Shown here piece by piece: positions 5,344-10,305 of a DNA stretch of 10,305 nucleotides; the first letter of the stretch is position 1; each line of letters opens with the position of its first letter. The stretch comes from Hellea sp. (lineage in GTDB: Bacteria; Pseudomonadota; Alphaproteobacteria; Caulobacterales; Maricaulaceae). The stretch covers positions 1-10,305 of the forward strand of contig JAHDEU010000040.1 of NCBI GenBank assembly GCA_020628635.1, in the 5' to 3' direction. The notes under the pieces were generated by a model. It was not told the DNA's origin. It saw only the letters and a program-made list of their open reading frames with translations, and did no database searches. The translations under genes and the position numbers were made by a program.

Positions 5344-6705
5344 CTAGCTCTTGATGCGGATGATCTCTTCCACGATGTCGTTCTGGATGCGGTCGAAAGC
5401 GGCCTCCAGCTCGTCCGCATCCTTGGCCCAGATGAAGTGCTTGTCGGAGGAGGCGCACGAGGTCAGCAGGTTGGTCGCGTTGGCCTTGGTCCAGGCATTC
5501 ACCGTCGCCGTGGCCTCGTCGTTATACGGGTCGTTGGCGTTGTATTTGCCCTCTTCCAGCGCGTAGCCGATCGTGAAGATCTCCACATCATACGTGTTCT
5601 TCATCGCCGTGCAGCTCTCCAGCGTCGTGCGGTCGGTGGCGCGACGCAGGTCACCCCGCGTATAGCCGACATGCTGGGTCGCGTTGTAGCTATGCGCCCA
5701 AACGCCGGTCCAGCCGCCGCCACTTGTCTGTTTCCAGTAAACGGGTGCCGTTTCGCTCGGGTAGAATTCCCACCCACCGACCGAATTGTCGCCATCGGAC
5801 ATCAGGATGACGAATTTCAGCGGGTCCTTGGGGTTTTCCTTGTTCTTGGCCTCGGCCTCGTCCTCGTGGAAATCGTCCTCACCCGTCATCCAGGATAGCG
5901 CGGTTGCCATGGGCGGGCTCGAATTGGTCGCGCCGCTGGCCCGCATCACGTTGACGTCGCCATCCCCGATGAAGCCCCAGCCCATATTGACGACACGGGT
6001 GTGGATCGTGTCGGACGAGTAGGGCAGCATGCCCATCCGCATGGTGCGGTACCCGCCCTCCGCGCGGTCGCCCAGACGCCCGTTCAGCTCGCTGGTAAAT
6101 GTCTTGACCGAGGTCTTCAGACCGTCGATCCGGGGCTGTGCATCGGCCGGCGACTTGTTGTCGGGCAGCGCCAGCCGGTCATCCCATGCCATGGAGCCGG
6201 AATTGTCCAGAACCAGTGCGATGGATGCCGGAAACGCCTCGTCGATCTCCAGATAGCTGGCAACGGATACCGTTTCGAAGGGAACGGTCTCGCGGCCCAG
6301 AATGCGGGAGAAGGTGGTGTTGGTTTCGCCGCTCACCGTGACGACGACTTCCTTGGCGTTGTCGTCGTAATCGACGTTGATGTTCACGCCCTCCGCGCCC
6401 CGGTTGACGAAGTTGCTGTAGGCGTAACCGAGTTCCGCGGCCGAGTGGTCGCCTTCCGGCAGGCCGTTGGTGCTGTCCTCGGTCGGAACATGTCCGGCAT
6501 TCTTGACATAGACGGCGCCCTGCAGGGCCACGGCGTCCGCGATCTGCTGCGAGCGGTCTTCGGCGGTGCTCGCCATGCGGAAGTCGACGGCGGCGCCCAT
6601 GACGCCCATAACCATCGTAATGCAGAAGGCGAAGGTGATCGCCATGTTGCCGCGCTCGTCGTCGCCGAAGCGCGACAGCGATGTTCCCAAATATTTCCTA
6701 GCCAT
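5344..6705 (-). CDS. TadG-like pilus-assembly protein with von Willebrand A domain
   Basis: Predicted 453-residue inner-membrane-anchored protein of the Tad (tight adherence, type IVc pilus) kind. Residues 12-20 (RFGDDERGN) match the motif before the single N-terminal transmembrane segment of TadE/TadG-type proteins (about 20-41, AITFAFCITMVMGVMGAAVDF), followed by the pseudopilin-like region rich in Ala/Ser. The large C-terminal part is a von Willebrand A domain: SIALVLDNSGSM with metal-site DNSGS (167-171) and FVILMSDGDN (about 298-307). Several Cys in the last third could form a disulfide outside the cytoplasm. Start choice: ATG 6705 gives the typical short basic N-terminus; ATG 6714 and TTG 6747 are in frame, and no site has a good ribosome-binding site. 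The rest of a tad locus is not in this window, so it stands alone here, downstream of purN and ended by the terminator at 5287-5320. Confidence 0.85.
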   Translation of the reverse strand: MARKYLGTSLSRFGDDERGNMAITFAFCITMVMGVMGAAVDFRMASTAEDRSQQIADAVALQGAVYVKNAGHVPTEDSTNGLPEGDHSAAELGYAYSNFVNRGAEGVNINVDYDDNAKEVVVTVSGETNTTFSRILGRETVPFETVSVASYLEIDEAFPASIALVLDNSGSMAWDDRLALPDNKSPADAQPRIDGLKTSVKTFTSELNGRLGDRAEGGYRTMRMGMLPYSSDTIHTRVVNMGWGFIGDGDVNVMRASGATNSSPPMATALSWMTGEDDFHEDEAEAKNKENPKDPLKFVILMSDGDNSVGGWEFYPSETAPVYWKQTSGGGWTGVWAHSYNATQHVGYTRGDLRRATDRTTLESCTAMKNTYDVEIFTIGYALEEGKYNANDPYNDEATATVNAWTKANATNLLTSCASSDKHFIWAKDADELEAAFDRIQNDIVEEIIRIKS

Positions 6706-6825
6706 GATAGCCATAACCCCACTTGTCGACGTGGCCCGAACCTCCAAGTCCCAGTGAATGGAGTCCGGCCTGCCGTTTCGAAGCGTGTGTAAGGCCCATT
6801 GTTTGCGGGCGGATTGCCAGACTTG

Positions 6826-6842
6826 GTTAACGTTTGGATTAG
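6826..6842. promoter_or_regulatory. GTTAAC half-site with near CtrA-like layout upstream of the TadG-like gene
   Basis: The 133-nt gap between purN and the TadG-like gene begins with GTTAAC (6826-6831) and TTAG (6839-6842). The two halves are separated by eight bases rather than the seven of a CtrA box, so this is at best a half-site. It overlaps the purN stop codon. It is recorded because GTTAAC also occurs in two other intergenic regions of the window in properly spaced boxes. Confidence 0.2.
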
Positions 6843-7420
6843 CTCTTCAGCGAACTCACGGCCTTGGCGAGCGCGTCGGGGTAGAGCGTGAGTTCGCGCT
6901 CCAGCACGCGCGCGGCGAGGCTGTCTTGCGTGTCGCCCTCCACGATATCGACGGGGGCCTGGGCGATGACGCCGCCTCCGTCCACCTCCGGCACGACCCA
7001 GTGCACGCTTGCCCCGGCCTGCGCATCGCCCGCCTCCAGCGCGCGGCGGTGGGTGTGCAGGCCCTTGTATTTGGGCAGAAGTGACGGGTGGATGTTGACG
7101 AGCCGCCCAGCCCACTGCGTTACAAACCGCGGCGTCAGCACGCGCATGAAGCCCGCACAGGCGACGAATTCGATGCCGCGCTCGACCAGCGCGCCGTGCA
7201 GCGCATCCTCGAAGCTCTCGCGGTCCGGGAAGGCCTTATGGTCGATGGCAATGGCTTCGACACCAAGCTCTCGCGCGCGTTCCAGCCCGGCGGCCTTTGG
7301 GCGGTTGCTGATGACCAGCTGAATATCGGCGGGATAGTCTGGCTCCTGGCTCGCGCGCAGCAGCGCGACCATGTTCGAGCCGCGGCCCGAGATCAGCACG
7401 GCCGTCCTGATGCGGCTCAT
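6839..7420 (-). CDS. purN: Phosphoribosylglycinamide formyltransferase (10-formyl-THF dependent)
   Basis: Third step of de novo purine synthesis: transfers a formyl group from 10-formyltetrahydrofolate to GAR, giving FGAR. 193 residues, near the usual size. Marks: phosphate-binding SGRGSN (11-16), ISNRPKA (37-43), GFMRVLTPRFV (90-100), the active-site run NIHPSLLPKYKGLHTH with Asn109 and His111, and VHWVVPEVDGG with Asp147; these three correspond to the catalytic Asn106, His108 and Asp144 of the E. coli enzyme. The ATG start overlaps the purM stop in an ATGA arrangement (7420-7417), so translation is probably coupled to purM. That makes the purM frameshift relevant to this gene too. No clear terminator follows. 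Confidence 0.97.
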   Translation of the reverse strand: MSRIRTAVLISGRGSNMVALLRASQEPDYPADIQLVISNRPKAAGLERARELGVEAIAIDHKAFPDRESFEDALHGALVERGIEFVACAGFMRVLTPRFVTQWAGRLVNIHPSLLPKYKGLHTHRRALEAGDAQAGASVHWVVPEVDGGGVIAQAPVDIVEGDTQDSLAARVLERELTLYPDALAKAVSSLKS

Positions 7421-8428
7421 GCCGGGGCGAGCTGCCCGATGACATGGGCCGGAATGCCTGCGGGTTCGAGCTTGGTCAGCACGTCCATCACGGCGTCGGG
7501 CTTGACACACAGCACCAGCCCGATGCCGCAATTGAACGCGCGGCGCATCTCCGCCTCCTCGATGCCGCCGGTTTCCTGCAGCCAGGTGAACACGGCCGGA
7601 CGCTCCCACGCCCCGAAGTCGAACTCCGGCACCAAGCCGTCTGGCAGCATGCGCGGAACATTGTCCGTCAGCCCGCCGCCCGTGATATGGGCGAGGCCGA
7701 GAATGTCGCCGAGCACCGGCTTCACCGCTTCGACGTAGATCGTGGTCGGCGCGAGCAGGCTCTCGCCCAGCGAGGCTTCGCCAAAGGGGGAGGGGTCCGA
7801 AAAGGACAGCCCGCTGCGCTCCACCACGCGGCGGATCAGCGAATAGCCGTTGGAATGCGGACCCGAGCTCTCCAGCCCGATCAGCACGTCGCCTGCCGCC
7901 ATCTGGTCCATGCGCGGCAGCATGGAATCGCGCTCCACCGCGCCGACGACAAAGCCCGCGAGGTCGAACTCGCCATTACATGCCGTGCATTTCCGCCGTC
8001 TCCCCGCCGATCAGCGCGCAGCCCGCCTGGCGGCAGCCCTCCGCGATGCCCGACACGACCGAGGCCGCGCTGTCCACGTCCAGCCGCCCGGTCGCGAAAT
8101 AGTCGAGAAAGAAGAGCGGTTCCGCGCCCTGCGCCAGCACGTCGTTGACACACATGGCGACCAGATCGATGCCGACCGTGTCGAGCTTTCCGGTCTGGAT
8201 CGCGACCTTCAGCTTGGTGCCGACGCCGTCCGTGCCGGACACAAGCACCGGGTCCTTCAGGCCCGTCGCCTTGAGGTCGAATGCTCCGCCGAAGCCGCCG
8301 ATCGTGCCGTCCGCGCCGGGGCGGCGCGTGCTTTTGACCATGGGCTTGATGCGGTCCACCAGCCGGTCGCCCGCATCGATGTCGACGCCTGCGTCTTTGT
8401 AGGAAAGGGGTTTGGCCGGTTCTTGCAT
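7417..8428 (-). pseudogene. purM: Phosphoribosylformylglycinamidine cyclo-ligase, frameshifted
   Basis: AIR synthetase, fifth step of purine synthesis: ATP-dependent closure of FGAM to AIR. The first 150 residues (8428-7979) are normal: SYKDAGVDIDAGDRLVDRIK, GGFGGAF, LVSGTDGVGTKLK (63-73), MCVNDVLAQGAEPLFFLDYFATG (92-114), GGETAEMHGM, then TAA at 7978-7976. The rest continues one frame over, from GEFDLAGFVVGAVERD (codon at 7974) through SSGPHSNGYSLIRRVV, LLAPTTIYV, HITGGGLTDNVPRMLPD and FNCGIGLVL to TGA at 7417. Together they make a full-length PurM of the expected roughly 337 residues, with no other damage. The junction ATG-TA-AT-GGC suggests loss of two (or five) bases, or gain of one. The family motif is ETAEMPGM, so His replaces the conserved Pro right beside the break. 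A sequencing or assembly error is as likely as a real mutation. Overlaps purN by 4 nt. Confidence 0.9.
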
Positions 8429-8491
8429 GGACCGGTTGTTACCGCTTTGCACAGCGTCTGCACAGGCCGGCGCTTGCGTGAGACCATGCCT

Positions 8492-8525
8492 TTTACACAC
8501 CATATTTGCTGCTATAGCGGACGCA
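8492..8525 (+). promoter_or_regulatory. Possible promoter giving a leaderless DUF2066 transcript
   Basis: In the 96-nt divergent gap between purM and the DUF2066 gene, TTTACA (8492-8497) is followed after 15 bases by TATAGC (8513-8518), inside the palindrome GCTATAGC (8511-8518). A start about seven bases beyond would fall on the ATG at 8525, so the mRNA may be leaderless. No ribosome-binding site is visible before this ATG, which fits. The elements are imperfect. Confidence 0.3.
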
Positions 8526-9514
8526 TGACCCGACATGCCCGCCTGCTTCGTTCGCTCACTCTCGCGCCCATCGTCTGCGCGGCGGGCGTTGTGACCGCCT
8601 TCGCCGCCGACCCGTTCACCGTGCGCGGCGTGCCCGTCGATGCCAGCGCGCCGACTGCGACCCAAGCGCAGACCCAAGCCATCGGGCAGGGACAGCTCGT
8701 CGCCGCGCGGCAGTTGATGAACCGCCTGACGCTGGAGAGCGAACGCGCCGCCAAGGGCCTGCCGGAACTCACCCCCGAAATCGTCGGCCCGCTGATCCGC
8801 GGCCTGACCATCGACAATGAGCGCCGCTCGGCCACGCGCTATCTCGGCGACGTCTCCATCGCCTTCAACCCGTCCGCCGTGCAGCAGCTCCTGCGCAGCT
8901 CCGGCCTGACCATGGTCAGCTCGCAGGCCCAGCCGCGAGTCGTCCTCGCCAGCGGCACCTTGTCTCGTGACGCCGAAGCGCAGCTGCGTAGCGGACGGTT
9001 CGCCCATGCCCTGACGCCGCTCGAACTGCCGCCCGGTGGCGACATCTACGCATTGGGCGGAGCCTATACCGCGCGAGATATGCAGCGGGTGTTGAACCTC
9101 TCCGGCGGTAACACGGCCCTGGTGATCGAGGGCGCGCCGGGAGCGTACCGGGCCTACGAGATCACCTTGGGCAGCCAAGGCCCCATGCAGTCCAACACCT
9201 ACAGCTTTTCGTCGCTGGACGCGCTCGTGGCTCAGCTCGAGCGCGACTTCAAGCAGACGGCCGCCGTGCCGAGCGACAGCCAGGCGAGCCAGACCGTGTC
9301 CGTGCTCTACTCCTCCCTGAGCGAGTGGCAGCGCCTGCAGCAGGCCATCAACACCTCGGCGCAGGTCCGCGACGCGCGGCTCGACGCCGTGTCCAAGGAC
9401 GGCGCGCTGATGACCATCACCTATGGCTCGCTCGACCGCCTGGCGGCCGAGATGCGCCAGAAGGGCGTGCGCGTGGAGCAGGACCCCAAGCTGGGCCTGG
9501 TCATCCGCCGCTAG
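8525..9514 (+). CDS. DUF2066 domain-containing secreted protein
   Basis: Predicted exported protein of 329 residues, function unknown. It begins with a Sec signal peptide: basic MTRHARLLR, hydrophobic SLTLAPIVCAAGVVTAFA, likely cleavage AFA|AD near residues 26/27; there is no lipobox. The part after it (FTVRGVPVDASAPTATQAQTQAIGQGQLVAARQLMNRLT ... YLGDVSIAFNPSAVQQLLRSSG) has the pattern of DUF2066: alternating repeat-like helices, then a strand and the lone AFNPSAVQQLL motif. The C-terminal half contains an extra domain, ending LDRLAAEMRQKGVRVEQDPKLGLVIRR. ATG 8525 is preferred over ATG 8486 because it begins the signal peptide properly. The TAG stop is part of the ribosome-binding site of hdaA, so the two genes form an operon. 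The pairing with hdaA and divergence from purM-purN is, to my knowledge, common in alphaproteobacteria. The family assignment comes from pattern recognition. Confidence 0.8.
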   Translation: MTRHARLLRSLTLAPIVCAAGVVTAFAADPFTVRGVPVDASAPTATQAQTQAIGQGQLVAARQLMNRLTLESERAAKGLPELTPEIVGPLIRGLTIDNERRSATRYLGDVSIAFNPSAVQQLLRSSGLTMVSSQAQPRVVLASGTLSRDAEAQLRSGRFAHALTPLELPPGGDIYALGGAYTARDMQRVLNLSGGNTALVIEGAPGAYRAYEITLGSQGPMQSNTYSFSSLDALVAQLERDFKQTAAVPSDSQASQTVSVLYSSLSEWQRLQQAINTSAQVRDARLDAVSKDGALMTITYGSLDRLAAEMRQKGVRVEQDPKLGLVIRR

Positions 9515-9521
9515 GACGCCG

Positions 9522-10145
9522 GTGCGCGCCCCGCAGATCCCGCTGGACCTGACTCCGGCCCCGGATTTCACATTCGAGAACTACATCGAAGCGCCGTCCA
9601 ATTCGGGCGCGCTGCGGGTCGTGCGCGCCTGGCCGGCCTGGCCCGCCGCCGCCATGCTGCTGCTGGGACCCGAAGGCACGGGCAAGACGCATCTCGGCGA
9701 AGCGTGGCTGGGCGTAAGCCACGGTGTGTTCCTCGACGACGCGCACACCCTTCCGGACGATGCGCTGTTCGGCTTCATCAACCGCGCATTGCGGGGCGAG
9801 ATACCCGGCCTGCTCATGGCCAGCCGTGTCGCGCCGGACGATTGGGGGGTGCAGCTGCCCGATCTGCGCTCGCGGCTGAACTCCACGCCCAAGATACAGC
9901 TCGGCGAACCCGACGATGAAAGCCTCCGCCCGATCACGCGCGCACTGTTCGAGCGCCGCGGCCGCGTCGTGCCGGAGGATGTGGTGGACTATCTGCTGCG
10001 GCATTCCGACCGGAGCGTGCCGGCGCTGCGGCGCACAATCGCGATGATCGACGAGGCGGCGAGCAGCGCGAAGGCGGATGTGACCAAGGCGTTCGCGGCG
10101 AAGCAGCTGCGGGATGGATCTGTTCGAGTAGAAGGGCGCGCCTAG
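9522..10145 (+). CDS. hdaA: HdaA, DnaA-homologous regulatory inactivator of DnaA
   Basis: AAA+ protein that, bound to the DNA-polymerase sliding clamp, stimulates ATP hydrolysis by DnaA after initiation and so prevents re-initiation. 207 residues from GTG 9522, with AGGA five bases upstream. QIPLDL (5-10) is a good clamp-binding motif. FTFENYIEAPSN (17-28) matches the start of the DnaA-type AAA+ domain. Walker A is GPEGTGKT (49-56), Walker B LDDAH (71-75), sensor-1 region LLMASR (97-102), box VII DLRSRL with arginine finger about Arg118, and sensor-2 region VPALRRTI (167-173). There is no DNA-binding domain IV, which separates it from DnaA. It is slightly short but complete. Start and stop lie 7 nt after the DUF2066 stop and just before the terminal repeat. 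Confidence 0.9.
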   Translation: MRAPQIPLDLTPAPDFTFENYIEAPSNSGALRVVRAWPAWPAAAMLLLGPEGTGKTHLGEAWLGVSHGVFLDDAHTLPDDALFGFINRALRGEIPGLLMASRVAPDDWGVQLPDLRSRLNSTPKIQLGEPDDESLRPITRALFERRGRVVPEDVVDYLLRHSDRSVPALRRTIAMIDEAASSAKADVTKAFAAKQLRDGSVRVEGRA

Positions 10146-10174
10146 CGGCGCGGCTCTCTGGATTTGTCCCCTCT

Positions 10175-10305
10175 CCGACCTCGGTCGCTTCGCTCCCGAG
10201 GCCACCTCCCCCTCTGGGGAGGAACTGAGGAGGACGGTTATCTAAGAAAAATCCCTCCCCCGAGCAGGGGGAGGTGGGTTTGCGAAGCGGAGCGAGCAAA
10301 GTCGG
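10175..10305. repeat. Inverted-repeat intergenic element, cut by the window end
   Basis: After hdaA two arms of about 50 bases face each other: 10175-10224 and 10252-10305. The reverse complement of the right arm (CCGACTTTGCTCGCTCCGCT...) aligns over its length with the left arm (CCGACCTCGGTCGCTTCGCT...) with scattered differences. Each arm holds its own hairpin: CCTCCCC/GGGGAGG (10205-10211 with 10216-10222, loop of 4) and CCTCCCCC/GGGGGAGG (10254-10261 with 10267-10274, loop of 5). The 27-base centre is AT-richer. This looks like a dispersed palindromic element of the REP type, or a miniature element; it may also end hdaA transcription. The right end could extend beyond the window. Confidence 0.75.

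Noticed and set aside
6824..6842. Full CtrA box upstream of the TadG-like gene
   Set aside because: The half-sites are eight bases apart instead of seven, so only a half-site is claimed.
7970..7982. Programmed +1 frameshift in purM
   Set aside because: The P-site codon AUG cannot re-pair in the new frame and no stimulatory signal is visible; mutation or error is simpler.
7850..8524. Upstream extension of the DUF2066 reading frame
   Set aside because: It is antisense to purM and would bury the clear signal peptide at 8525.
7976..9571. 531-codon minus-strand open frame
   Set aside because: Only its last 150 codons are real (purM N-terminus from 8428). The rest is antisense to the DUF2066 gene and has no family features.
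1..10305. CRISPR array, tRNA, rRNA, insertion sequence, toxin-antitoxin or phage genes
   Set aside because: No regularly spaced repeats, tRNA-like folds, transposase motifs or phage proteins were seen on reading both strands.

Overview
The window reads as a GC-rich alphaproteobacterial chromosome, most likely from the Caulobacterales/Maricaulales side (Caulobacter, Maricaulis, Hyphomonas relatives). The pointers are an HdaA-type DnaA homologue directly behind a DUF2066 gene and divergent from purM-purN, a TadG-like pilus-assembly protein, near-consensus CtrA boxes (TTAA-N7-TTAAC) in two intergenic regions, and trmD-rplS in tandem. This placement is inferred from gene content; no phylogenetic marker was compared with a database.

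Layout. Positions 1-1116 (minus): rplS, cut by the window edge, and trmD, almost touching. No rimM or rpsP lies upstream of trmD; instead there is an intergenic stretch of roughly 320-380 nt with three GC-rich hairpins. Positions 1434-1925 (plus): a lipoprotein with an I78 peptidase-inhibitor signature and an insert. It overlaps tail-to-tail with 1898-2704 (minus), a 268-residue protein I do not recognise. Positions 2856-4739 (minus): an ABC-F protein of the YheS/Uup kind, divergent from ndk (4843-5265, plus). A strong terminator at 5287-5320 serves both ndk and the convergent TadG-like gene (5344-6705, minus). Positions 6839-8428 (minus): purM and purN with a 4-nt overlap; purM is broken by a frameshift near 7976. 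Positions 8525-10145 (plus): a secreted DUF2066 protein followed by hdaA. Positions 10146-10305 hold an inverted-repeat intergenic element running off the window end.

How the genes work together. Most are housekeeping: translation (L19, TrmD, ABC-F), nucleotide supply (Ndk, PurM, PurN) and replication control (HdaA). The cell-surface genes are the I78 lipoprotein, the TadG-like protein and the DUF2066 protein. GTTAAC occurs in three gene-upstream regions (before the I78 gene, the unknown gene and the TadG-like gene). Two of these sit in near-perfect CtrA boxes, suggesting cell-cycle control of the accessory genes.

I found no clear new defence, mobile or biosynthetic system. The most useful leads are the purM frameshift, the structured trmD-rplS leader, the possible CtrA control of the convergent I78/unknown pair, the uncharacterised 268-residue protein, and the terminal repeat element.
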